A stretch of DNA of 64,000 nt from Ipomoea triloba (taxonomy: Eukaryota > Streptophyta > Magnoliopsida > Solanales > Convolvulaceae). The first letter of the stretch is position 1; the number at the start of each line of letters is the position of its first letter. The stretch covers positions 19,811,563-19,875,562 of the forward strand of contig NC_044924.1 of NCBI RefSeq assembly GCF_003576645.1, in the 5' to 3' direction. A program made the translations under genes and the position numbers. This document shows, in pieces, positions 23,001-34,289 of this stretch. The notes under the pieces are model-generated. The model did no database searches, was not told the DNA's origin, and saw only the letters and a program-made list of their open reading frames with translations.

Positions 23001-24505
23001 AATTAAATTATTTTAATTTTAACAAATTTTAATTAAAATTCAAAAAAAAAACAAATGAAATTAAAAATATCTATAATACAAAAATACTAAATTGAATAGA
23101 AGATTTCAATTTTATCTTATTAGAATAAAATAAATATGTCAAATTTAATTTACTCTAATAACATAAAATCGAAATCTTCTATTCAATTTAGTATTTTTGT
23201 ATTATAGATATTTTTAATTTCATTTGTTTTTTTTTTGAATTTTAATTAAAATTTGTTAAAATTAAAATAATTTAATTTGATATATATATATATATATATA
23301 TATATCAAATTAAATTATTTTAATTTTAACAAATTTTAATTAAAATTCAAAAAAAAAACAAATGAAATTAAAAATATCTATAATACAAAAATACTAAATT
23401 GAATAGAAGATTTCAATTTTATCTTATTAGAATAAAATAAATATGTCAAATTTAATTTACTCTAATAACATAAAATCGAAATCTTCTATTCAATTTAGTA
23501 TTTTTGTATTATAGATATTTTTAATTTCATTTGTTTTTTTTTTGAATTTTAATTAAAATTTGTTAAAATTAAAATAATTTAATTTGATATATATATATAT
23601 ATATATATATATCAAATTAAATTATTTTAATTTTAACAAATTTTAATTAAAATTCAAAAAAAAAACAAATGAAATTAAAAATATCTATAATACAAAAATA
23701 CTAAATTGAATAGAAGATTTCAATTTTATCTTATTAGAATAAAATAAATATGTCAAATTTAATTTACTCTAATAACATAAAATCGAAATCTTCTATTCAA
23801 TTTAGTATTTTTGTATTATAGATATTTTTAATTTCATTTGTTTTTTTTTTGAATTTTAATTAAAATTTGTTAAAATTAAAATAATTTAATTTGATATATA
23901 TATATATATATATATATATCAAATTAAATTATTTTAATTTTAACAAATTTTAATTAAAATTCAAAAAAAAAACAAATGAAATTAAAAATATCTATAATAC
24001 AAAAATACTAAATTGAATAGAAGATTTCAATTTTATCTTATTAGAATAAAATAAATATGTCAAATTTAATTTACTCTAATAACATAAAATCGAAATCTTC
24101 TATTCAATTTAGTATTTTTGTATTATAGATATTTTTAATTTCATTTGTTTTTTTTTTGAATTTTAATTAAAATTTGTTAAAATTAAAATAATTTAATTTG
24201 ATATATATATATATATATATATATATCAAATTAAATTATTTTAATTTTAACAAATTTTAATTAAAATTCAAAAAAAAAACAAATGAAATTAAAAATATCT
24301 ATAATACAAAAATACTAAATTGAATAGAAGATTTCAATTTTATCTTATTAGAATAAAATAAATATGTCAAATTTAATTTACTCTAATAACATAAAATCGA
24401 AATCTTCTATTCAATTTAGTATTTTTGTATTATAGATATTTTTAATTTCATTTGTTTTTTTTTTGAATTTTAATTAAAATTTGTTAAAATTAAAATAATT
24501 TAATT

Positions 24506-24508
<3 letters not shown>
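20045..24508. repeat. 307-bp palindromic tandem satellite, 14 full centres plus a half unit
   Basis: The word ATATGTCAAATTTAATTTAC recurs at 20371, 20678, 20985, 21292 and on to 24362, an exact period of 307 bases 13 times. Each unit contains a perfect 244-bp palindrome (first: 20101-20344) with a (TA)n centre. GAAATCTTCTATTC opens one arm and GAATAGAAGATTTC closes the other. The joining 63 bases are themselves a weaker inverse of the neighbouring sequence. Centres fall at about 20222 plus multiples of 307. Units look identical by eye except the first flank (TTATTCTAATAAG for TTACTCTAATAAC). No coding capacity. Confidence 0.95.

Positions 24509-24567
<59 letters not shown>
24509..24567. repeat. 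Extended (TA)n at the array's right edge
   Basis: The centre of what would be the fifteenth palindrome is replaced by a longer TA run and the second arm is missing. Confidence 0.9.
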
Positions 24568-24570
<3 letters not shown>

Positions 24571-24803
24571 TCTTTAATCAGGTGAGAACCATGCCCAAGT
24601 GAGAACGTAAAGATAAATCCAAACCATTGATCTAGTAAATCTAACAGTTGAAATAAACAAAACTTTGTAATATTTATGAAAAAGACCCCGCTCATTTTAA
24701 AAGTTTATAATATTTATGAAAATGATCCCGCTCATTTTTTACGTGATTTCTCATCCATAAGTTCTTGCAGATCAGTGGTTTGGATTTATTCTTACGTTCT
24801 CAC

Positions 24804-24806
<3 letters not shown>
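24568..24806. mobile_element. MITE with about 35-bp terminal inverted repeats, in TA tract
   Basis: GTGAGAACGTAAAGATAAAT (near 24598) and its inverse ATTTATTCTTACGTTCTCAC (to 24802) are inverted repeats that extend through CCAAACCATTGATCT / AGATCAGTGGTTTGG. Two CCCGCTCATTTT words lie inside. TA tracts lie on both sides, so a TA target is likely. Non-coding. Confidence 0.7.
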
Positions 24807-24849
<43 letters not shown>

Positions 24850-24881
24850 TGTATGTATGTATGTATGTATGTATGTATGTA
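24806..24881. repeat. (TA)n-(TGTA)n microsatellite
   Basis: About fourteen TGTA repeats after a short TA run. It mirrors the CATA tract at 19926. Long apparent ORFs across it are simple-repeat artefacts. Confidence 0.9.
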
Positions 24882-25460
24882 TTTATTTATTTAAATTACT
24901 TTAACAGAAATAATTTTTTAATCTTTACATACACATATTGGGAAACTTTGTTACAAAGTAAAAAAAAATATATATATATATCAAGTCCAATCTCATTTCT
25001 ATTTGATATATATTTTTCTTCATATACATATGTATTGCTAAAAAGAGAAAATAATAACTATAATACATATATACATATTGAATCATTGTTGCATGCTAAA
25101 AGTTCACAAAAAAAAAATTGTTGCATTTCAATTTGTATACTTCATCTAACTTTTAAAAATAACTACGATATTATTACTACTATAAATAAATTTCTCTCTA
25201 CATAAATGATGTTGGTTTTCAATGTTTAAAAATGTGAAATGTAAAATATATCATTATTATGATTTTAGCATTCTACTAAGAGTTAATTCCAGAAATAGTC
25301 CTTCGACTATTGACTTTTACCAATTTTTATCCTCGACTTTTAATTTTACCAAAGTTGGTCCCTTAACTATTGATTTTGTACCAATTGTGGTCCTTCTGTT
25401 AAATCTATGTTAAATAAGTGTTAAAATTTAGGGCAAAAATGTAAATGTAATTTTCTTAAA
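24882..25460. other. AT-rich spacer with repeat words
   Basis: Nothing gene-like. At 25285-25440 there are spaced AGTCCTTCGACTATTGACTTTTACC-type words (AGTCC, TTGGTCCC, GTGGTCC), which resemble one arm of a MULE-type MITE. The other arm was not found. Confidence 0.4.
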
Positions 25461-26207
25461 TATTTATATTTTAAAAAATACATACATACATATACTTATG
25501 CACTATATTAATCATATAAAATTAAAAATCTATTTTTTAATTTCTAAATTTAATTATTTTAATTATAATACATCAATATAAATTATAATTACATAAATTA
25601 TATTATAGAATGTGCATATATACATATTAATAAATATTATTTGTATATACACTATATTACACAATCATATAAGAAAATGCGTATTGGAGTTTAAAATCAC
25701 ATATATAAAATTTAAAATTTACATTTTTTTAAAAATTTTTAAGTATAATTTTCTTAGTTATTATTCATATTGTTAGAATTATAATATATATGAAATACGA
25801 TTAAAAATAATTCAATTTAATTATGTAAATTTTTCTCTATAAATTTATGTAAATATGTTCATGATTAGAGATTATATTAATCATACATAATTTTAATTTT
25901 AATTTTAATTAATTTTGTATTCTATATATGATAATAGATACTTGACCAAATATATGAAAATTCAACTATATTATTATATTGTATATTTTAATATATTTTA
26001 ACTTTTTAAAATTTTTATTTGAATTTATAATAACAAAATTTTTTTCGTCTATCGCACGGGTAAAACACTAGTCTAAGGCTAAAATTAGAGTGTAGTAACA
26101 TTTTTGTAAAAGAGAAGTTTAAATGACAAAATAATATGCATTTCTCCCAAAATTATATATGCTTAAAAGTTTTTGATCTATCCACACATATTTCAATCAT
26201 TATTCAA

Positions 26208-26445
26208 TGAACCATGGTCCACACATTTGTATGGACCATAAATAAAAAGTACATTTTTAATATACTAAAAGTACATTATTTTTATATATAAAGTACATTA
26301 CTTGAAAATACTTGATTTTTTTATATATTATCAAATAATGTACATTCAGTATACAAATAATGTACTTTTAGTATATTAAAAATGTATATTGCATCCATAG
26401 TCCACACAGTTATATGGACCATGGTCCACATAATAATTTGCCACA
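26208..26445. mobile_element. Foldback MITE, family 2, second copy
   Basis: ACCATGGTCCACACATTTGT near the left and ACAGTTATATGGACCATGGT near the right are inverted. The interior has AAGTACATTATTTTTAT and AATGTACATTCAGTATAC words as in 17138-17370. Confidence 0.6.
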
Positions 26446-26498
26446 TCTTTAAGCCAAAATTGTATTGATTTTGATTAAAATGATATGTGTTTACAAAG

Positions 26499-27805
26499 AT
26501 GGAAACGATGATAGAAAACCTCTCTGAGAGCCCAACTCCGGCGGCGACTGCTCGGTCGTCGGAGGAGCAAGACTTGCTCTAAAGAAGTACCAAGAAACCA
26601 AAAAGAGGTCGCGACTCTATGGAAATCCCTGGGAATTCTGCAAACGAAGAAGCTGTGTAAGAAACACCCACTTTAGCGGGCCTGAAATCGCCGGAATCCA
26701 CACAATGGCGCACTCTTGTGGAAACCCCCAAACTCTGCATGGGGACGAAGGGAACCCATCAACATTGACGAGAAGGATTCAGCATCGGACGATAATATTA
26801 TGGATGAAGACAAGCAAGACCCTAACTGCCTAGTAATCCCAGTAACAAGAGAAGAGAAAGAAAGACTCCGCATGCCATGGAGAAGATCGCTGATTATCAG
26901 AGTTCTTGGCAGGAAAGTGGGATATTCATACCTGTTACAGCGCCTGTAGAAGATGTAGAAGCCGGAAGCGACCTTTGATCTCATCGCCCTGACCAAGATT
27001 ACTTCTTGGCTAAGTTTGAGTTCCTCCGAGACTATGAGTTCGCAAAGTATGAGGGGCCATGGATCATTTTGGATCACTATGTAACCGTCCAGGAATGGGT
27101 TCCAAATTTTCACCCATGGAAGAATAGAATGGATAAGCTTTTGGTAGGATCAGATTCCCAACGCTACCCATAGAATATTTTGAGGACGAGTTCTTGAGGA
27201 AAATTGCAAGGAATATTGGACGACCAATCAAGATTGACGACACCACAAGTCTGACATATATCGAAGTGCAAGTTTGCTAGAATCTGTGTCAAAGTGGACT
27301 CAACGAAGCCTCTATTATCTAAATTCGCGCTGAGCGACGAGGTAATACCTATTGAATACGAAGGGCTTCATCTGGTTGGTTTTGATTGTGGTGTATATGG
27401 CCACAAGAGGGTCAGTGCGGAGAAGACAATCTGATGGAAGATCGGACGGAGAATGTCACCAGGACGGACAAAAGGCAGGAGGAGGGCAACGTGCAGACAG
27501 AGGCCCAAGCAGTGCCACCACAACCCAAGGTGTCGACTCAAAGCTACAAAGAGAACTATGGTGCATGGATGTTGGTCACAAGGAAAGAAAGAAGAGGAAG
27601 AAGAGGAGGGGCTAGCACCTACGGTCCCTCGAACGTGGGTAACTGTCACCCAACAACTAATTACCAGGGACAACAGGCACCGCAGTTCGGATCACGTTAT
27701 GCAATCCTTGGAGGAGTCAATGACACAGAACTAGATTCACCTTCGAATGACAGCGAGTTCAGTGCAACTCCTCAATATATGAGTGCGAACCTACCTAGAA
27801 TTTGA
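26499..27805 (+). pseudogene. LINE ORF1 remnant (DUF4283-like, zinc-knuckle region)
   Basis: Candidate ATG at 26499. The first frame soon meets stops; the protein-like signal then moves between frames. Readable pieces include VTREEKERLRMPWRRSLIIR (near 26845-26905), typical of the DUF4283 RNA-binding region in plant LINE ORF1 proteins, and a GHKRV knuckle-like segment near 27400 whose first Cys is lost and which is broken by a frameshift. The C-terminal part (27386-27805) has KENYGAWMLVTRKERRGRRG, also typical. It would coat LINE RNA in an active element. Clearly dead here. Confidence 0.75.
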
Positions 27806-28237
27806 ACACAACAACAACCAGATAGAATAGTACTATCTCAGCGTAGAGAAGGAGTTTAGTTTGCGGTTCCTCAAGAATGCCAACCAGTAAACCCCCAGCA
27901 ACCTAACCGGGGTACAATTAGAGGCAAAAGAGGTAGAGGTGGTGCCCCAAGGAGGGCAGCAGCTGAGTTAGAGCATATAGTTGTAAGGGGTCATGACAAA
28001 GGGAAGCAAATAACCAGTACAGTGGTTCGTAACTCAAATGACTCCCAGAGGCATCACACATGGTTGGTTTAGAGTATGGATTTAAAGAAGATCCACCGGA
28101 CCTAGCAAGAGTCTTTACTAACAAAACATCCCCCCGACATATCCATGAGGGATAATGATGAAGATGTTGGCTATGATGGCCATGCGTTGGAAGGTTTTCA
28201 GTGCTCTTGAGCACCGTTCTTTGTTTTCTCATTGATT

Positions 28238-30541
28238 ATGATTAGTTTGATATGGAATTGCCAAGGTGCAGCTTCAAGAGCATTTAGCCGCATTCTTAAA
28301 CAACTTTGCAGAACTCACCATCCTACTATTGTCTGCTTACTTGAGCCTAAGGTGTCGGGAACCCAAGCTAATAGAATCTGCTCAAATTTTAGATTTGAAG
28401 AATAGATCCGAGTTGAGGCAGTAGGCTTCTCAGGCGGTATATGGATACTTTGGAAGAACCACTTGAAAATTGAAGTTCTAAACACTCACCCACAGTTCAT
28501 TAATCTAGAAGTTAGACAACAGTAGAGCAACCCTTGGATTTTATCAGTAATTTATGGCAGCCTCAATCCTTCCCTGCGCAGGAAACTTTTCTCGGAGCTT
28601 TCATCAAGTATGTTTGCCCCACAGAGCCATTGGCTGGTCTGTGGGGATTTAAATTCAGTAACAAGTAGGGATGAAGTCAGTAACTCAGCTTGTTTCAATA
28701 CGACAAGATGCTCGGACTTCAATGATTGGATCTTCCGTGAGGGACTGATAGACCTAGGATTTGAAGGTCCACAGTTCACTTGGACGAGGGGTGTTGATGT
28801 AGCCAACTTTAAAGGAGCTCCGCTTGATCGTGCTTTATGTAGTATAGACTGGAAGATGGAGTTTCCGAAGGCGTCAGTTGAACACCTCCCGATGATAGAG
28901 TCTGATCACAGACCATTGTTAATAAATTCCAGCCCAACTCATGCAGTACATCAAAACAAGAGGTTCAAATTTAATTTTGTATGGACAGCCCATCAGGATT
29001 TCCTCAGCTGCATTCAACGGGCATGGAACCTGGCTTTAGATCTACAATCGAACAAGGAGGCGGCAACTGAAGCTCTAATGGAAAAAGGCGCATGATCGCA
29101 AGGATTAAAGGAATCCAAAGAAACTTTGCGCTCCACCACAGATCAGACCTTATTAAGTTAGACAGAAAACTTCGTAAGGAATTAGAAATCATCTTGCACC
29201 AGGAGGAACTAATCTGGTTCCAAAGATCAAGGGAGGAGTGGATTACTTCTGGGGATTGCAATACCAGTTTCTATCACACTTCCACCACAATAAGGAAAAA
29301 CACTGCCAAAATTCAATCCCTCCGAACTAAAGATGGCCTTTGGATCACAGACGAACGTCTATTTGTCGATCATATTAGGAATTTCTTTATGAGCCTTTAT
29401 GAAGACGGTCACCAACCTGCTGCGAGTGACATCTTGAACGAACAATTCCTGTCATTGACTGAACAAGAATGGCTACAAGTAAGCCAACCCTTCAAACTAG
29501 AAGAAATAAAACTTGCAGTCTTCGAGATGAACCCTTGCAAAGCTCTTGGTTATGATGGCTACACAGCAGGATTTTATTAGAGATCATGGGAGATTGTAGG
29601 AGAGAACTTGACTAACTTTGCACTTGATTTCTTTGCAACAGGTCAACTACCTCAAGGATGCAATGACACCTTGATCACACTCATTCCGAAAGTGACGAAC
29701 CCAGATACTGTGAAGCAACTACGTCCCATAGGCTTATGCAATGTATCATACAAAGTATTGACTAAAACTATGGCTATGAGACTCAAAGAGATTTCCAAGA
29801 GGTTAATAGGCACGCAACAGACTAGCTTCGTCCCGGGGAGGCAGATTACAGACAATACTATATTATCGTCTTCCAAGAGGTTTTAAACTCCATGAGAACG
29901 AAGCAAGGTTCTAAAGGTTGGATGGTGATGAAGATAGATCTGGAAAAAGCCTATGATAGACTTAACTTGAACTTCATAGAGAACACGTTGATGTACATCG
30001 GATTCAATGAGAGGTGGAGAAGAAACATAATGAAATGCATCTCTACACCTAGACTAGCAATCAATTGGAACGGACAGGCCACTGAATGGTTCCATCTGAA
30101 ACGCGGAATTAGACAGGGAGACCCCATTTCTCCCCTAATTTTTGTTTTGTGCATTGAAAGATTAAGTCATATCATTCTGAAATCAGTTAATGATGCTAGC
30201 TGGAAAGGGATCAAACTGAGTAGAAATGGCCCTCACCTCTCTCATTTATTCTTTGCAGAAGATATGGTACTCTTTGGAGAGGCTACCATCGAGCAAGCCA
30301 AAGTTATGAAGAAATGCTTAATGCTGTTTTGTGATCATTTCTGCCAGAAAGTAAACACCCATAAATCCTCAATATTCTTCTCAAAGAACACACATTTGGA
30401 ACTTCAACAGAGGATCGTGGACATCTCAGGGATCCCCAAAGTGGAAGATATGGGAAAATACCTTGGCATCCCATCAATACATGGAAGGGTAAAAAACATA
30501 ACTTGTGCTAGTCTAATAGAGAGGATCTAGAACAGTGTGAC
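28238..30541 (+). pseudogene. LINE ORF2 remnant: AP endonuclease and reverse transcriptase
   Basis: Starts MISLIWNCQGA, the usual opening of plant L1-type ORF2. The endonuclease part shows LVCGDLNSV and SDHRP motifs (28640-28915). Stops occur near 28402 and 28523, with a frameshift near 29092, a stop at 29578 and a frameshift near 29886. The RT part shows LITLIPKV, LRPIGLCNVSYKVLTK, KIDLEKAYDRL and RQGDPISPLIF. The catalytic FADD box reads FAED, so one metal-binding Asp is replaced. An in-frame TAG lies in ERI-stop-N just before a solo LTR interrupts the frame at 30536. A few more LINE bases (AACAGGTTGG) resume at 40237. 3' part missing. Confidence 0.9.
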
Positions 30542-30661
30542 ACCATTGATTTTTGGGCATCTTAAAATTATTTTACTAACTGTTGTATCGTTAAATTCGT
30601 CCATTTTAAATTATTCTATCATATTGTTTGACCCAAATTATACTTAATGTTTGTTATTCTA

Positions 30662-30706
<45 letters not shown>

Positions 30707-31955
30707 ATATTCCTAATCCTAAGATACGTAAGTACACAATTATATATATGTTTACCTAATTCCTAAATCTAACGCACACAGTTATATATGCATGCTAATA
30801 TCTTTACTAATCTCTATATAAATATATATGATGTATACGATTAGGATTGTATGACTGGTTATGTATATAATTATTTTCCTAAATTTAGTCTACTTAATTA
30901 TATTTCCCCTCTATAAATATTCTTTATTAGTTAACCCTAGGTCCATCATATATTCCTCCTCTCTCATATTCTCTCTTCATTCTTTCTCTCTCAAATAAAT
31001 AAAACCCTAGCCTTCTCTTTGTTTATCATCAATTCAAGAATTAGAGGTCAAGGATCATCAAGTTTAGGTGGTTAATTTTGGACTTTCGAGGTAAGATTTA
31101 TGTCTACCCAAAATTTATTTACCCCAAAGTAAAATCGTTTTACTAAGTGTTTATGTGCAAAATGTTATGAAATAAAAGGAAAATGATGGATGTCCAAGTT
31201 ATGGTTTGAACCTTGGACCATTCACTTAAATGCTAAGACTTAATCCACACAACAACAACTATTGCTGATGACAAATTTGGAGAACATTTAAGAAGTAAAT
31301 GTGACTGGAAAGCTAGTTCAAGATGAAGACAAAAGCTATGGGTTAGGGGAATTGACCCCTTGACCTTAGGGTAACAAAGAACATCTAGGCATTTGACAAA
31401 TCCAACCAAACCAGGACAATTATGTGCATTTATTGTACATATATATATTTGTTTACTCATCCCCTGACATTATAAAAACNTTAATGATGCTAGCTGGAAA
31501 GGGATCAAACTGAGTAGAAATGGCCCTCACCTCTCTCATTTATTCTTTGCAGAAGATATGGTACTCTTTGGAGAGGCTACCATCGAGCAAGCCAAAGTTA
31601 TGAAGAAATGCTTAATGCTGTTTTGTGATCATTTCTGCCAGAAAGTAAACACCCATAAATCCTCAATATTCTTCTCAAAGAACACACATTTGGAACTTCA
31701 ACAGAGGATCGTGGACATCTCAGGGATCCCCAAAGTGGAAGATATGGGAAAATACCTTGGCATCCCATCAATACATGGAAGGGTAAAAAACATAACTTGT
31801 GCTAGTCTAATAGAGAGGATCTAGAACAGTGTGACACCATTGATTTTTGGGCATCTTAAAATTATTTTACTAACTGTTGTATCGTTAAATTCGTCCATTT
31901 TAAATTATTCTATCATATTGTTTGACCCAAATTATACTTAATGTTTGTTATTCTA

Positions 31956-32000
<45 letters not shown>

Positions 32001-32773
32001 ATATTCCTAATCCTAAGATACGTAAGTACACAATTATATATATGTTTACCTAATTCCTAAATCTAACGCACACAGTTATATATGCATGCTAATATCTTTA
32101 CTAATCTCTATATAAATATATATGATGTATACGATTAGGATTGTATGACTGGTTATGTATATAATTATTTTCCTAAATTTAGTCTACTTAATTATATTTC
32201 CCCTCTATAAATATTCTTTATTAGTTAACCCTAGGTCCATCATATATTCCTCCTCTCTCATATTCTCTCTTCATTCTTTCTCTCTCAAATAAATAAAACC
32301 CTAGCCTTCTCTTTGTTTATCATCAATTCAAGAATTAGAGGTCAAGGATCATCAAGTTTAGGTGGTTAATTTTGGACTTTCGAGGTAAGATTTATGTCTA
32401 CCCAAAATTTATTTACCCCAAAGTAAAATCGTTTTACTAAGTGTTTATGTGCAAAATGTTATGAAATAAAAGGAAAATGATGGATGTCCAAGTTATGGTT
32501 TGAACCTTGGACCATTCACTTAAATGCTAAGACTTAATCCACACAACAACAACTATTGCTGATGACAAATTTGGAGAACATTTAAGAAGTAAATGTGACT
32601 GGAAAGCTAGTTCAAGATGAAGACAAAAGCTATGGGTTAGGGGAATTGACCCCTTGACCTTAGGGTAACAAAGAACATCTAGGCATTTGACAAATCCAAC
32701 CAAACCAGGACAATTATGTGCATTTATTGTACATATATATATTTGTTTACTCATCCCCTGACATTATAAAAAC
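30187..32773. other. Exact 1,293-bp direct repeat across a single N (assembly join)
   Basis: Bases 30187-31479 reappear at 31481-32773 with a constant offset of 1,294, and the only ambiguous base in the window (N at 31480) sits exactly between them. The repeat starts in the LINE RT and ends inside the Copia 5' LTR, so its ends match no biological element. Two overlapping contigs placed end to end would give exactly this. Features at 31481-32456 should be treated as a second reading of 30187-31162. Confidence 0.9.
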
Positions 32774-32916
32774 ACCCTCCACTCTTTGTAAAATCATCCA
32801 GGATCTTCATATATTAAATGCTTCACTTCTTTCCCATTTCCAGACTTTCGGCCATTTCACTATTATTATTATTACTATTATTTTTATTATTAGTAGTAGT
32901 ACTATAATTTACAACA
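32457..32916 (+). mobile_element. 5' LTR of Copia element
   Basis: 460 bp, TGTTATGAAATAAAAGG to TTACAACA. It differs from the 3' LTR at nine positions by eye, eight of them transitions, about 2 percent. The next bases CGTTATCAGCACGAG hold a primer-binding-like sequence of the type seen after many plant Copia LTRs. The first part of this LTR is also present at 31163-31479 because of the assembly duplication. Confidence 0.92.
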
Positions 32917-33030
32917 CGTTATCAGCACGAGTGTTCTAAATCTCCAGTGAACGGTACTACTTTCCTACACTCCTTATTATAATTTATATTCTGCATTAAA
33001 AAAAAATTACTTTCTTTTATATCTAATATT

Positions 33031-34194
33031 ATGTCTTCAAAAAAAAAATTACTTTCTTTTATATCTAATATTATGTCTTCAATTGCCAAACGTGAATTTA
33101 CTGAGCTTGCCATTATGTCTTCAATTGCCAAACGTGAATTTACTGAGCTTGCCATTGAGTCTTCAATTGCCAAACGTGAATTTACTGAGCTTGCCATTGA
33201 CGGTAGCAACTATTTGACTTGGGCCTTAGATGTTGAAATGCATTTGACATCAAAGAACTTAAAGCAAACTATTGCTGATGAGTCACAAAGCACTGATGCC
33301 CAGAAGGCACAAGCTCTTATTTTCCTACGCCACCATTTGAATAACGATTTTAAAAATGAGTATTTGATTGAAAAAGACCCACATGCATTATGGAAGTCCC
33401 TGAAGGACCGATTTGACCAACAACTATCAATTGTCCTCCCTCAGGCACAATTTGACTGGCTGAATCTGAGGTTTCAAGATTACAAATCTGTAATTGAATA
33501 TAATTCAGCCTTGCACAAAATTGTATCACAGCTGAAGCTCTGCAAACATGAAGTTTCAGAGTCTGATTTAATTGAAAAGACTTTTTCTACTTTTCATGCG
33601 AGTAACCTTGTACTCCAGCAGCAGTACAGGGCTAAGAATTATGACAAACACTCTGAACTAATTTCAGCACTTCTTGTGGCTGAAAAACATAATCAGTTGT
33701 TGATGAAAAATCATAATGCACGACCAGTTGGCTCTGCACCTGTGCCTGAAGCACATAATATTGCCAAAGGGTGGAAAAATAGAAGAGGTCGTGGTAAGGG
33801 TCGTGGTGGTAGACACGGTCGCGGTAATCGTAGAGGTATGGAACGTATTGGTTTTGTCCCGGAAGGTCAAAGCTCATACAATCGCGGTAACCGTAGGGGT
33901 ACAGAACGCATTATTCTTACCCAAGGAAATCAAAACTCATCAAAGAAAAACTCTGGTCATAAACAGGTTTGCTACCGATGCGGATGTAGTGGGCACTGGT
34001 CCCGTACATGCCACATACCAAGGCATTTGGTTAATGCTTATCAAATGATGATGAAGAAAGATGATAAGCAACCAACAAAGAATGAATCTCATCATGCCAG
34101 TACCAGTTTGCCTGCAGCAAACGCGGTCATAAATAATGATGATGATGATCTCCTGATGAATTATGAAATTGGAGATTTTGAGCTTGAAGAATAG
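33031..34194 (+). CDS. gag: Copia gag (387 codons)
   Basis: Forms the retrotransposon particle and binds its RNA. The central part (about residues 60-215) is a UBN2-type gag domain with NYLTWALDVEMHL near its start. A basic RGRGKGRGGRHGRG stretch follows (about 250-275), then a zinc knuckle CYRCGCSGHWSRTC (CX2CX4HX4C, near residue 313). The N-terminus is odd: a 14-residue unit MSSIAKREFTELAI is present three times in tandem (33073-33198), preceded by a 14-codon segment encoded by a separate 42-bp duplication. The start could be 33031 or 33073. The frame is open to TAG at 34192. pol lies downstream in another frame, so gag and pol are not fused here. Confidence 0.9.
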   Translation: MSSKKKLLSFISNIMSSIAKREFTELAIMSSIAKREFTELAIESSIAKREFTELAIDGSNYLTWALDVEMHLTSKNLKQTIADESQSTDAQKAQALIFLRHHLNNDFKNEYLIEKDPHALWKSLKDRFDQQLSIVLPQAQFDWLNLRFQDYKSVIEYNSALHKIVSQLKLCKHEVSESDLIEKTFSTFHASNLVLQQQYRAKNYDKHSELISALLVAEKHNQLLMKNHNARPVGSAPVPEAHNIAKGWKNRRGRGKGRGGRHGRGNRRGMERIGFVPEGQSSYNRGNRRGTERIILTQGNQNSSKKNSGHKQVCYRCGCSGHWSRTCHIPRHLVNAYQMMMKKDDKQPTKNESHHASTSLPAANAVINNDDDDLLMNYEIGDFELEE

Positions 34195-34289
34195 GGTGAT
34201 CATGCATGGCATGTTGTTGACATTTTATGAATATTTCTGTTGCTTTCCTTTAAGTTTATTATAATAAAATCTTGTAATATATTAATGGC

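Larger units (their letters stand above)
19041..26071 (+). mobile_element. Composite Helitron carrying a palindromic satellite array
   Basis: The left part repeats the Helitron 5' sequence (TATATTAAAACAGAAGTGTT). The right part (25470-26071) matches the 3' part of the 812-bp Helitron and ends in GGTAAAACACTAG plus T; the stem is mutated (CGTCTATCGCACG). Between them lie a region related to the satellite unit (about 19640-19745), microsatellites, the 307-bp array and a MITE. One element is the simplest reading, but two truncated Helitrons flanking unrelated repeats is possible. Confidence 0.5.

Noticed and set aside
20045..24508. CRISPR-like regular repeats
   Set aside because: Units are contiguous palindromes with no unique spacers, in a eukaryotic genome.
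24474..25205. ORFs up to 146 codons over TA and TGTA repeats
   Set aside because: Open only because the simple repeats lack stops; composition is non-protein-like.
27352..27734. Several overlapping ORFs near 27350-27735
   Set aside because: Alternative frames of the decayed LINE ORF1.
32527..32754. 75-codon minus-strand ORF repeated three times (31233, 32527, 38447)
   Set aside because: Lies within the Copia LTR copies; repetition follows from the two LTRs plus the assembly duplication, not from a gene.
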